Below, one piece after another: positions 24,093 through 30,826 of a stretch of DNA of 36,901 nucleotides; position 1 is the first letter of the stretch, and each line of letters opens with the position of its first letter. The notes beneath the pieces are model-generated. The model worked only from the letters and a program-made list of their open reading frames with translations. It was not told the DNA's origin and searched no databases. Source of the DNA: an uncultured Collinsella sp. Lineage in GTDB: Bacteria; Actinomycetota; Coriobacteriia; Coriobacteriales; Coriobacteriaceae. The position numbers and the translations under genes are program-made. The DNA is taken from assembly GCA_900556875.1 (NCBI GenBank), contig USQQ01000016.1, positions 1-36,901 on the forward strand, given 5' to 3'.

Positions 24093-25160
24093 TTGGATAA
24101 GAACGAGCTGCAAAAGCGTATGGAACAGGCCATCCGCCTGACGGCACCTGGTCAGCCGATCCGCACCGCCCTCGACATGATCATCGCCGGTCACCTGGGC
24201 GCCCTTATCTGCGTCGGCGACACCGAAAACGTGCTCGCTGCCGGTAACGACGGCTTCCCGCTCAACATTTCGTTCACCTCGAACCGTCTGTTCGAGCTCT
24301 CCAAGATGGACGGTGCCATCGTCATCGACGGTGACCTCACCCAGATCCTGCGCGCCAACTTCCACCTCAATCCCGATCCCTCGCTTGCCACGAGCGAGAC
24401 GGGTATGCGTCACCGCACCGCCGCTCGCATGTCGGTGCTCACGGATGCCATCGTGATCTCGGTCTCGGCCCGTCGTGCCGTTGTCAACGTGTACGTTCAC
24501 GGCAAGAGCTACGAGATCCAGCCCGTTACCACCATCATGAGCTCGGTCAACCAACTCGTCGCCACGCTCCAGACCACCCGTCAGTCGCTCGATCGCTCCC
24601 TGCTGCGCCTGACGGCCCTCGAGCTCGACGACTACGTTACACTCGCCGACATTACCGGTATTTTCTCGAGCTTCGAGATCATGCAGCAGGCAAAGACCGA
24701 GCTTAAGGATTGCATCGTCAAGCTGGGTAATCAGGGCAAGCTCGTGCAGATGCAGCTCGAACAGCTCGCCGGCTCCAGCATGGATACCGAATACGACCTG
24801 ATGATCCGCGACTACGCGAGTGACTCCTCCGAGGCCAATGCCGAGAAGATCCGCGCCGAGCTTAGCCGTATGACGCCTAAGGACCTGTCCGACCCGCAGC
24901 ACGTGGCGGCGGTTTTGGGCTACGACGACCTGGACGAGGACTCTGTCATGACGCCGCTGGGCCTGCGCACGCTTTCGCGCGTGTCCGTCGTGCGCGACGG
25001 CGTGGCCGAGAAGATTGTCGACGAGTACGGCTCGCTGCAGGAACTCATGGACGACATCAGCGAGGACCCGGAGCGCTTGGGCGACTTTGGCGTTAACAAC
25101 CCTGCCATTCTTGCGGACTCCCTGTACCGCATGAAGGGTACCAAACAGGGGAACGCATAA
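24093..25160 (+). CDS. disA: diadenylate cyclase DisA
   Basis: It makes cyclic di-AMP from two ATP and scans DNA for lesions through its C-terminal DNA-binding domain. The 355 residues begin with TTG at 24093, with GGGAG 7 nt upstream; nearby ATGs are out of frame. The N-terminal DAC domain has DGA at 73-75 (DGAIVIDGD) and RHRTA at 106-110. A helical spine follows (about 145-290), and the C-terminal HhH domain ends with LRTLSRVSVVRDGVAEKIV. Its stop overlaps the ispD start (TAATG), so it heads the disA-ispD-ispF-cysS operon. radA is not adjacent. Confidence 0.94.
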   Translation: MDKNELQKRMEQAIRLTAPGQPIRTALDMIIAGHLGALICVGDTENVLAAGNDGFPLNISFTSNRLFELSKMDGAIVIDGDLTQILRANFHLNPDPSLATSETGMRHRTAARMSVLTDAIVISVSARRAVVNVYVHGKSYEIQPVTTIMSSVNQLVATLQTTRQSLDRSLLRLTALELDDYVTLADITGIFSSFEIMQQAKTELKDCIVKLGNQGKLVQMQLEQLAGSSMDTEYDLMIRDYASDSSEANAEKIRAELSRMTPKDLSDPQHVAAVLGYDDLDEDSVMTPLGLRTLSRVSVVRDGVAEKIVDEYGSLQELMDDISEDPERLGDFGVNNPAILADSLYRMKGTKQGNA

Positions 25161-25888
25161 TGGCGCCCGTATGCGCCGTGGTCGTTGCCGGTGGCAGCGG
25201 CCAGCGCTTTGGTAACCCCGGTGGCAAGCAGCTCGTCAATGTAGCGGGTCGTCCGCTTATGAGCTGGTCCATCCGCGCATTTGACCGTAGCGATAAGGTC
25301 GGCCACATCGTCGTGGTTTGCCCTGCCGAGCGCCGTGCCGAGATGCGTCGCCTGGCCATCGACCCGTTTGACTATGGCACGCCCATCAGTTTTGCTGATG
25401 CCGGCGAGACCCGCCAGGATTCCACCCGTGCCGGCGTGCATGCGGTTCCGGCAGGCTTTGAATACGTCGCCATTCACGATGGCGCTCGTCCGCTCATTAC
25501 GACTGAGGCCATCGACCATGCTATCGACGTGCTCGTGAGCGACCGTGCCCTCGATGGTGTCGTGTGCGGACAGCCCGCCATCGACACACTCAAGATTGTC
25601 GATGGCGACAACATCGTCGAGACGCCGCCACGCGAGCTGTACTGGGCCGCGCAGACGCCGCAGATCTTTAGTGTCGACGCCATGAAGCGCGCCCATGCCG
25701 CAGCGATTGCCGAGGGCTTTATCGGCACGGACGATTCGTCGCTGGTCGAGCGCATGGGTGGGCGTGTCCGCTGCGTCCAGAGCCCACGCGACAACCTTAA
25801 GGTGACGGTACCCGAGGACTTGCGTCCCGTAACCGCGATTCTGCTCGGTCGCATGGCCGAGGGAGAGGACCTTCCCCATGTTCAGTAA
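25160..25888 (+). CDS. ispD: 2-C-methyl-D-erythritol 4-phosphate cytidylyltransferase
   Basis: It transfers CMP from CTP to methylerythritol phosphate in the MEP pathway. The 242 residues carry the nucleotide loop AVVVAGGSGQRFG at the N-terminus (family: AAGxGxRMG), then GGKQLVNVAGRPLM, ETRQDSTRAG, HDGARPLIT and the later AAQTPQIF. These match IspD throughout. The ATG shares a base with the disA stop, and the 3' end overlaps ispF by 11 bp, so the genes are translationally coupled. Together with ispE at 8979, three MEP enzymes are encoded in this window. Confidence 0.94.
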   Translation: MAPVCAVVVAGGSGQRFGNPGGKQLVNVAGRPLMSWSIRAFDRSDKVGHIVVVCPAERRAEMRRLAIDPFDYGTPISFADAGETRQDSTRAGVHAVPAGFEYVAIHDGARPLITTEAIDHAIDVLVSDRALDGVVCGQPAIDTLKIVDGDNIVETPPRELYWAAQTPQIFSVDAMKRAHAAAIAEGFIGTDDSSLVERMGGRVRCVQSPRDNLKVTVPEDLRPVTAILLGRMAEGEDLPHVQ

Positions 25889-26372
25889 CCTGCGCATTGG
25901 CCACGGCTACGACGTCCACCGTTTGGTGGAGGGGCGTCGATGTATTATCGGCGGGGTCGACATTCCCTACGAGCGCGGTCTGCTGGGCCACTCGGATGCC
26001 GATGTGCTCGCGCACGCCTTGGCCGACGCCATTTTGGGCGCCTGCCGCGGGGGAGATATCGGCAAGCTATTCCCCGACACCGATCCTGCCTATGAGGGCG
26101 CCGACTCGATGGTGCTGCTTGCCCGTGTGATGGACTATGCGCGCGAGCTGGGCTTTGAGTTTGTCGATGCCGACTGCACCATTGCCTGCCAGCAGCCCAA
26201 AATCACCCCGCACCGCGATGCCATGCGCGCCAACCTTGCCCATGCTCTGGGTGTTGACGTCGAAAACGTGGGCGTCGCCGCCACTACGACCGAAAGGCTC
26301 GGCTGGGAAGGCCAGGGCGAGGGGATTGGCGCCTGGGCCGTCTGCCTGCTACAGAAAACCGTTAAGGAGTAA
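25878..26372 (+). CDS. ispF: 2-C-methyl-D-erythritol 2,4-cyclodiphosphate synthase
   Basis: It cyclises CDP-methylerythritol phosphate to MEcPP. The 164 residues include RIGHGYDVHRL (metal ligands Asp and His at about 12 and 14), LLGHSDADVLAHALADAILGA (third His), LFPDTDPAY, and the C-terminal TTTERLGWEGQGEGIGAWAV. The start lies inside ispD, preceded by GGGAGAGGA. It is not fused to IspD here, although IspDF fusions exist elsewhere. cysS follows after 3 nt. Confidence 0.95.
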   Translation: MFSNLRIGHGYDVHRLVEGRRCIIGGVDIPYERGLLGHSDADVLAHALADAILGACRGGDIGKLFPDTDPAYEGADSMVLLARVMDYARELGFEFVDADCTIACQQPKITPHRDAMRANLAHALGVDVENVGVAATTTERLGWEGQGEGIGAWAVCLLQKTVKE

Positions 26373-26375
26373 CGA

Positions 26376-27842
26376 ATGCGTATCTACAACAGCGCTACCC
26401 ATAAAAAGGAAGAGTTCCAGCCCATCGAGTCCGGCAAGGTCCGCATGTATGTGTGCGGCCCCACGGTCTACGACAACATCCACATCGGCAATGCCCGCAC
26501 GTTCATCAGCTTTGACGTGATTCGCCGCTGGCTCATCGCGAGCGGCTACGAGGTCACGTTCGCCCAGAACCTCACCGATGTCGACGACAAGATCATCAAG
26601 CGCGCCAACGAGCAGGGCCGTACGGCCGCCGAGGTCGCGACGGAGTTCTCCGACAAGTTCATCGGTGTCATGCGCGCCGCCAACGTGCTCGATCCCGATG
26701 TGCGCCCCCGCGCCACCAAGGAGATCGGCCCCATGATCGCCATGATCAAGACGCTTATCGAGCAGGGCCACGCTTACGCAGCCGATAACGGCGATGTGTA
26801 CTTTGCCGTGCGCAGCGATCCCAACTATGGTCAGGTCTCGGGCCGCAACATCGACGACCTTATGGTTGGCGCGCGCATCGAGGAGAACGAGGACAAGAAC
26901 GACCCGCTCGACTTTGCCCTGTGGAAGGCCGCTAAGCCCGGCGAACCCAGCTGGCCGAGCCCCTGGGGCGAAGGCCGTCCCGGTTGGCACACCGAGTGCG
27001 CCGCCATGGTGCATCGCTACCTGGGCACCCCGATCGACATTCATGGCGGCGGCTCCGACCTTGCCTTCCCGCATCACGAGAACGAGTGCGCCCAGGCCAC
27101 CTGCGCCTGGCACCAGGGCTTCTCCAACACTTGGATGCACACGGGCATGCTGCTGGTAGACGGCGAGAAGATGTCCAAGTCGCTCGGCAACTTCTTTACG
27201 CTGGCCGAGGTCCTCGAGCAGCACTCCGCTGCCGCCCTGCGCCTGCTGATGCTGCAGACGAGCTATCGCTCGCCGCTTGACTTCTCCTGGGAGCGTCTGG
27301 ATGGTGCCGAGAACTCGCTCACACGCATTGCCGGTACGGTCGAGAACCTGCGTTGGACTGCGAACCATGCGACGGCCGATGCCGATGCGGCTGCCGCCGA
27401 GGCGTTTGCCGCCAAGGCCGCCGAGACCCGTGCCACCTTTAAGGAGTGCATGGACGACGACTTTAACACCGCCGGTGCCATGGGTGCTGTCTTTGGCTTT
27501 GTCACCGAGTGCAACCAGTACCTGGAGCAGGCGGGCGATGCTGCCGACAAGGCCGCAGCCCTGGCTGCCGCCGATACGCTGGTCGAGCTGCTCGATACGT
27601 TTGGCGTCGAGCTTCCCGAGCCCAAGGTCGAGTTGCCGCTGGGCCTGCTGGGCGTTGCCGCCGGTTTGGTTGCCTACACGGGCGCCGACGTGGACGAGGC
27701 CGCTGCCAAGATTCTCGAGGCCCGCGCCGAGGCCCGTGCCGCCAAGAACTGGGATCTGGCCGACGCCATCCGCGACCAGCTCAAGGACCTAGGCCTGACG
27801 ATCGAAGATACTGCCGCCGGTACTCGTATTAAGAGTCTCTAG
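26376..27842 (+). CDS. cysS: cysteinyl-tRNA synthetase
   Basis: This class I synthetase charges tRNA-Cys. The 488 residues show C27 of the zinc site in YVCGPTVYD, the ATP motif HIGN (36-39), the zinc ligands in GWHTECAAM and HHENECAQ, and KMSKS (265-269). The helical anticodon-binding domain ends with the family-typical ARAAKNWDLADAIRDQL. AAGGAG lies 6 nt before the ATG. The sequence from disA to cysS is tightly packed. A long, highly structured gap of 143 bp separates cysS from rlmB. Confidence 0.96.
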   Translation: MRIYNSATHKKEEFQPIESGKVRMYVCGPTVYDNIHIGNARTFISFDVIRRWLIASGYEVTFAQNLTDVDDKIIKRANEQGRTAAEVATEFSDKFIGVMRAANVLDPDVRPRATKEIGPMIAMIKTLIEQGHAYAADNGDVYFAVRSDPNYGQVSGRNIDDLMVGARIEENEDKNDPLDFALWKAAKPGEPSWPSPWGEGRPGWHTECAAMVHRYLGTPIDIHGGGSDLAFPHHENECAQATCAWHQGFSNTWMHTGMLLVDGEKMSKSLGNFFTLAEVLEQHSAAALRLLMLQTSYRSPLDFSWERLDGAENSLTRIAGTVENLRWTANHATADADAAAAEAFAAKAAETRATFKECMDDDFNTAGAMGAVFGFVTECNQYLEQAGDAADKAAALAAADTLVELLDTFGVELPEPKVELPLGLLGVAAGLVAYTGADVDEAAAKILEARAEARAAKNWDLADAIRDQLKDLGLTIEDTAAGTRIKSL

Positions 27843-27848
27843 TATTTG

Positions 27849-27951
27849 TCGACCGTTCGAGGTGCGGCAGATTGCCTTGAAAGAGGAGGGCATAGACCTG
27901 GTGGTCATGCCCGACGATTGAAAGGCAAGGTGCCGTGGCTCGGACGGTCGA
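27849..27951. repeat. 103-bp concentric inverted repeat between cysS and rlmB
   Basis: Three nested stems share one axis. The outer stem pairs 27849-27861 with 27939-27951 (13 of 13 with one G-U). The middle stem pairs 27866-27878 with 27922-27934 (11 of 13, two adjacent purine mismatches). The inner stem pairs GGGCAT with ATGCCC and ACC with GGT (about 27888-27912). The whole folds into one long hairpin. There is no T-run. It may be a structured leader RNA, a processing site or a mobile hairpin. Confidence 0.7.
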
Positions 27952-27985
27952 TTCTTGTTCGTTTTCTATTTAAGGAGGCCGTCTT

Positions 27986-28900
27986 ATGGCCGACAATCGC
28001 AAGCGTGCGCCTCGTGGCGGCAAGCAGGCCGCTTCTGGCTCGCGTCCGATTCGCCGCAACGATCGCGCTGCCGCTCCCAAGGGCCAGCGCGAGCGCTCAC
28101 AGGCTGCTCGCTCGCAGCGCGAGCGTAGCCGCGATAACGTCGAGGTTCCCAAGGGCGAGTTTATCGAAGGTCGTCGTGCTGCCGCCGAGGCGCTACGCAC
28201 TGGTTTTCCCATCAAGTGCGCGCTCATCGCCGAGGGCGGGGAGCGCGATGCTGCCTTGTCGCGCCTGGTCGACGATCTCAACGCCGCGGACGTCCGCATT
28301 AAGTATGTGCCGCGCGCGCAGCTCGATGCGCTGTCGAGCCATGGCGCTCATCAGGGCATTGCGCTCGAGGTGGGTAATTTCCCCTATGCGGACGTCGCCG
28401 ATATCCTTGACCGCGCGGGTGACGGCCCGGCGCTCGTCGTCGTACTCGACCATGTGACCGACGACGGTAACTTTGGCGCCATCGTGCGCTCTGCCGAGGT
28501 CGTGGGCGCGGCGGGCGTCATCATTGCCAACAAGCGCGCCGCCGGTGTGACCGTGGGCAGCTACAAAACCTCTGCTGGTGCCGTTATGCATCTGCCCATC
28601 GCACAGGTTCCCAACATCGCTCGAGCGCTCGACGACCTCAAGGCCGCCGGCTTTTGGGTGGGCGGTGCCTCCGAGCACGCTGAAGGCAGTTGCTGGGATG
28701 CTCCCTTCGAGGGTCGCGTGGCGCTCGTCATGGGCTCCGAGGGCGACGGCATCTCGCGCCTGGTGCTCGAGAAATGCGATTTTTTGACCAAGCTTCCCCA
28801 ACGCGGCATGACCGAGAGCCTCAATGTTGCCCAGGCGACTACGGCGCTGTGCTTTGAGTGGCTGCGCCGCAATGCCGGCGAGCTCATGGGGGAGGAGTAG
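27986..28900 (+). CDS. rlmB: 23S rRNA (guanosine-2'-O-)-methyltransferase, RlmB/TrmH family
   Basis: This SPOUT methyltransferase is predicted to methylate G2251 of 23S rRNA. The 304 residues open with an Arg/Lys/Gln-rich basic tail (about 1-52, with repeated RERS and SQRER) that probably binds RNA. A substrate-binding domain follows (about 55-135). The SPOUT core has NFGAIVRSAEVVGAAGVI, LVMGSEGDGISRLV, and the closing TESLNVAQATTALCFEW, which are the family's three motifs. AAGGAGG precedes the ATG. The neighbourhood cysS-rlmB-yacP supports RlmB over other TrmH members. Confidence 0.9.
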   Translation: MADNRKRAPRGGKQAASGSRPIRRNDRAAAPKGQRERSQAARSQRERSRDNVEVPKGEFIEGRRAAAEALRTGFPIKCALIAEGGERDAALSRLVDDLNAADVRIKYVPRAQLDALSSHGAHQGIALEVGNFPYADVADILDRAGDGPALVVVLDHVTDDGNFGAIVRSAEVVGAAGVIIANKRAAGVTVGSYKTSAGAVMHLPIAQVPNIARALDDLKAAGFWVGGASEHAEGSCWDAPFEGRVALVMGSEGDGISRLVLEKCDFLTKLPQRGMTESLNVAQATTALCFEWLRRNAGELMGEE

Positions 28901-28903
28901 CGC

Positions 28904-29581
28904 ATGTCCAAGAAGAACCGCGCCAAGTCCAAGGCCAAGCGCTTTGGCGAGGGCTCGGCCAAGCCGATTGTTTCGGCCGCGACCTATGGCGTGGGCGGCA
29001 ATGCGTTTGCGCAGGCCATCGCCGATCCGGTCTCGACGGTGCACTCCAATAAGCCCGAACTGCTGGTGGTCGACGGCTACAACGTGATCCACTGCACGCC
29101 GCGCTACGAAAAGCTCGTCTACGACCATTCCGACGATCCGTATTCCAGCGACGTCCACGATATGGCACGCACCGCGCTCATCAACGATGTTGCGGCGTTT
29201 GCCCAGGGCCGCTACGAGGCCGTGATCGTGTTCGACGGCGCGGGCAATATCTCCAACGAGCGCCCCAACCTGCCGGCCCGTGGCGTGCGTATCGAGTTTT
29301 CGCCGACGGGCGTCTCTGCCGATACCGTGGTGCAGAAGCTTTGCATCGAGGCGCGCGAGGAAGGTCGCGCGTGCTCCGTGGTGTCGAGCGATGGCACGAT
29401 CCAGGCCGTCGTCATGGGCAAGGGCGTCACGCGCATCTCGAGCCGTATGCTGGTGGACGAGATCAAACAGATTGATAACGACGTTCACGAGGCCGAGGAA
29501 GCCCCGCAGATCAAGATGACCCTGGGCAGCCGCCTGAGCCCCGATGCCCTGGCAAAGCTCAAGGCCCTCCGTGGGAGGTAG
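28904..29581 (+). CDS. NYN (PIN-like) domain nuclease, YacP/Rae1 family
   Basis: This predicted endoribonuclease has 225 residues. In Bacillus the homologue Rae1 (YacP) cleaves mRNA in the ribosome A-site. A basic, disordered tail (about 1-45) leads to the NYN fold: LLVVDGYNVIH (first Asp), LINDVAAFAQG, AVIVFDGAG, VEFSPTGVSADTVV-type segment and SVVSSDGTIQ. The ATG follows the rlmB stop by 3 nt with GGAGGAG inside rlmB. The C-terminus has LSPDALAKLKALRG, common in this family as a short helix. Enzymatic action on ribosomes is inferred from the family. Confidence 0.85.
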   Translation: MSKKNRAKSKAKRFGEGSAKPIVSAATYGVGGNAFAQAIADPVSTVHSNKPELLVVDGYNVIHCTPRYEKLVYDHSDDPYSSDVHDMARTALINDVAAFAQGRYEAVIVFDGAGNISNERPNLPARGVRIEFSPTGVSADTVVQKLCIEAREEGRACSVVSSDGTIQAVVMGKGVTRISSRMLVDEIKQIDNDVHEAEEAPQIKMTLGSRLSPDALAKLKALRGR

Positions 29582-29620
29582 GTAGACCTTCAATGGGGCT
29601 GCTTTCTCGATTGACCAACC

Positions 29621-29650
29621 AACTGGTTTGTAATCAGTGGGTTGCGGGTC
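29621..29650 (+). pseudogene. tRNA-Thr fragment (anticodon arm and variable loop)
   Basis: Thirty bases match the anticodon arm, variable loop and T-stem start of the intact tRNA-Thr 184 bp downstream at 27 of 30 positions, including the TGTAA loop. D-arm, T-loop and acceptor are absent. Similarity stops at the T-loop, the same region where the nearby duplications break. Confidence 0.65.
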
Positions 29651-29656
29651 GGCATC

Positions 29657-29720
29657 GCCAGAACGAATAGTTTTTGGTTCTGGCGAACAGATAAAACTAT
29701 TCGTTCTGACGAATAGTTTT
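29657..29720. repeat. overlapping inverted and direct repeats upstream of tRNA-Thr
   Basis: A perfect 16-bp inverted repeat (29659-29674 with 29693-29708, AGAACGAATAGTTTT type) surrounds an 18-bp spacer. The left arm can instead pair with 29677-29684 (GCCAGAAC/GTTCTGGC). A direct copy of ACGAATAGTTTT follows at 29709-29720. The arrangement suits an operator or a switchable hairpin; no gene is adjacent except the tRNA. Confidence 0.6.
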
Positions 29721-29804
29721 GAGATGTGGTAGGTCGAAGGGTCTGTTGCGCCCCGTCCGTAATTCCTTTATTCTTAACAGGCTTCGCGCGAGAGCGCCAA
29801 GCGT

Positions 29805-29879
29805 GCCAGTGTGGCGCAACGGTAGCGCAACTGATTTGTAATCAGTGGGTTGCAGGTTCGATTCCTGTCACTGGCTCCA
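29805..29879 (+). tRNA. tRNA-Thr (anticodon UGU)
   Basis: The cloverleaf has acceptor GCCAGTG/CACTGGC, D-stem GCGC, anticodon stem ACTGA/TCAGT around TTTGTAA (UGU), T-arm GCAGG-TTCGATT-CCTGT, discriminator T and an encoded CCA. A terminator follows at once. Everything from T-loop base 59 to the end of that terminator is repeated 189 bp downstream. Confidence 0.95.
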
Positions 29880-29888
29880 TGAGAGTTT

Positions 29889-29923
29889 CGGGCTCTGTTC
29901 CTTGTGGGACAGGGCCCGTTTCT
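29889..29923 (+). terminator. terminator of tRNA-Thr
   Basis: CGGGCTCTGTTCC pairs with GGGACAGGGCCCG over 13 bp including G-U pairs, with a TTGT loop and a TTTCTT tail. A 61/62-identical copy of the tRNA end plus terminator lies at 30051-30112. Its single change (29909 A to G at 30098) swaps an A-U for a G-U pair. Confidence 0.8.
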
Positions 29924-29933
29924 TGTGTGTGCC

Positions 29934-29948
29934 GGAATCGAACCTGCA
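29934..29948. repeat. inverted T-arm motif beyond tRNA-Thr
   Basis: GGAATCGAACCTGCA is the reverse complement of the tRNA-Thr T-arm (TGCAGGTTCGATTCC). It occupies the same place relative to terminator and hairpin cassette as the inverted T-arm in the tRNA-Val locus. Confidence 0.65.
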
Positions 29949-30050
29949 GAGGCGCGAGCGTCAAGCGGACGCGAAGCGTTCGTAGCGAGCGGGCGAGGAT
30001 GCCGGCAGGCATCCGAAGCCGGAGCGGATTCGCGAAGCGAATACGCGGAC
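29949..30050 (+). repeat. three-hairpin cassette between duplicated tRNA-Thr 3' ends
   Basis: Three hairpins: 29967-29981 (GGACGC/GCGTTC, triloop GAA), 29997-30014 (GGATGCC/GGCATCC) and 30028-30042 (ATTCGC/GCGAAT, triloop GAA). Gaps are 15 and 13 nt. The cassette ends GCGGAC immediately before tRNA T-loop base 59. It aligns with 517-419 on the minus strand, sharing ACGCGAAGCGTT, GCGAGG and CGAAGC blocks, while stem sequences differ but stay paired. Confidence 0.7.
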
Positions 30051-30112
30051 TTCCTGTCACTGGCTCCATGAGAGTTTCGGGCTCTGTTCCTTGTGGGGCA
30101 GGGCCCGTTTCT
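30051..30112 (+). repeat. duplicated tRNA-Thr 3' end plus terminator
   Basis: This repeats 29862-29923 with 61 of 62 identities: T-loop base 59 to CCA, then the whole terminator. The tRNA 5' two thirds are missing, so no second tRNA is made. High identity indicates a recent event or gene conversion. Confidence 0.85.
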
Positions 30113-30161
30113 ATTTATGTCGATATGTCAGCGGGTTTGACTCCCACCAGGCTTCAGGTTT

Positions 30162-30218
30162 GTCTCGATCTGTAACACGAAGAGGCTGAAAACCGTTCTT
30201 ACTGTTACAGAATGAGAC
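30162..30218. repeat. 57-bp palindromic repeat, copy A
   Basis: Sixteen-base arms (GTCTCGATCTGTAACA and TGTTACAGAATGAGAC) flank a 25-base loop. It pairs with copy B starting exactly 80 bp later. The same pair recurs at 36669-36805. Confidence 0.8.
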
Positions 30219-30241
30219 GTAAGCTGGGGTCTCTGCGTAAT

Positions 30242-30298
30242 ATCTCGATCTGTAACAGATAGGGAAGGAATAACCCTCTTACTGTTACAGATCGAGAT
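30242..30298. repeat. 57-bp palindromic repeat, copy B
   Basis: The arms ATCTCGATCTGTAACA and TGTTACAGATCGAGAT are perfectly complementary around a 25-base loop ending CTTAC. This is the best conserved copy of the family. The 23-bp gap from copy A is not similar to the gap in the other pair. Confidence 0.8.
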
Positions 30299-30319
30299 GA
30301 AACGGTGAGGCTCTGATCT

Positions 30320-30382
30320 ACTTGGTCGGGCGAGGATTTCCCGCGCTCGATCGAGCCCGGGAAGCCCGATCGCGACCTAAGT
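30320..30382. repeat. 63-bp hairpin after the paired repeats
   Basis: A 26-bp near-perfect palindrome (30338-30363, TTCCCG...CGGGAA around GCTCGA/TCGAGC) sits inside outer pairings GGGC/GCCC and ACTTGGTC/GACCTAAGT. There is no T-run. Bases 30383-30525 hold nothing I recognise. Confidence 0.55.
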
Positions 30383-30525
30383 AATAGTGCAAGAGGGTCG
30401 TTATCGAAGGCTGAAACCGCAGGCTCACTCCACTACGCCAAAGTGTTCCCTTGGAAAATGTCACCAGCGTAGCCAAATCCACCAGTCTTCATATCTAAAT
30501 TTAGCAAAACCGCAGGTCAAAGGTA

Positions 30526-30593
30526 TATAGATACGCCCGGCACCGTGTATCTATAGGTTTTCGTTGACAGCCCCCAAGGTGGCATCGTATTAT
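30526..30593 (+). promoter_or_regulatory. promoter of the tRNA-Tyr/Thr/Met-tuf cluster with upstream dyad
   Basis: TTGACA (30564-30569) and TATTAT (30588-30593) are 18 bp apart. Just upstream is a perfect 9-bp dyad, TATAGATAC and GTATCTATA (30526-30534, 30547-30555). The 17 bases ending at the -35 region (AGGTTTTCGTTGACAGC) recur exactly at the rpmG promoter. Confidence 0.7.
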
Positions 30594-30655
30594 CTTCTTC
30601 GTTCGCGGGGGTGGCGGTCCAAAAGACCAAAGAACCTGCGGATACTTGAACGATT

Positions 30656-30737
30656 GGGAGTTTGCCCGAGTGGTTAATGGGGACGGGCTGTAAACCCGTT
30701 GGCTCTGCCTACATAGGTTCGAATCCTATAGCTCCCA
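30656..30737 (+). tRNA. tRNA-Tyr (anticodon GUA)
   Basis: This class II tRNA has a long variable arm: acceptor GGGAGTT/AGCTCCC, anticodon stem ACGGG/CCCGT around CTGTAAA (GUA), and T-loop TTCGAAT. The genomic sequence after the discriminator A is CCC, so CCA is probably not fully encoded. It is first in a tRNA cluster leading into tuf. Confidence 0.93.
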
Positions 30738-30747
30738 CCCGTCAAGT

Positions 30748-30823
30748 GCCTGTATAGCTCAGTCGGTAGAGCACTTCGTTGGTAACGAAGAGGTCACCAG
30801 TTCAAGTCTGGTTGCAGGCTCCA
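30748..30823 (+). tRNA. tRNA-Thr (anticodon GGU)
   Basis: The acceptor GCCTGTA/TGCAGGC, anticodon stem CTTCG/CGAAG around TTGGTAA (GGU) and an encoded CCA give a complete cloverleaf. It is 10 nt after tRNA-Tyr. Confidence 0.95.
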
Positions 30824-30826
30824 TCC

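Noticed and set aside
29726..30175. 149-residue open frame over tRNA-Thr
   Set aside because: It reads through a tRNA gene, its terminator and the hairpin cassette; the internal peptide repeat reflects the DNA duplication.
30162..30298. CRISPR-like array
   Set aside because: The repeats alternate in orientation, number only four arms per locus, and no cas genes are near.
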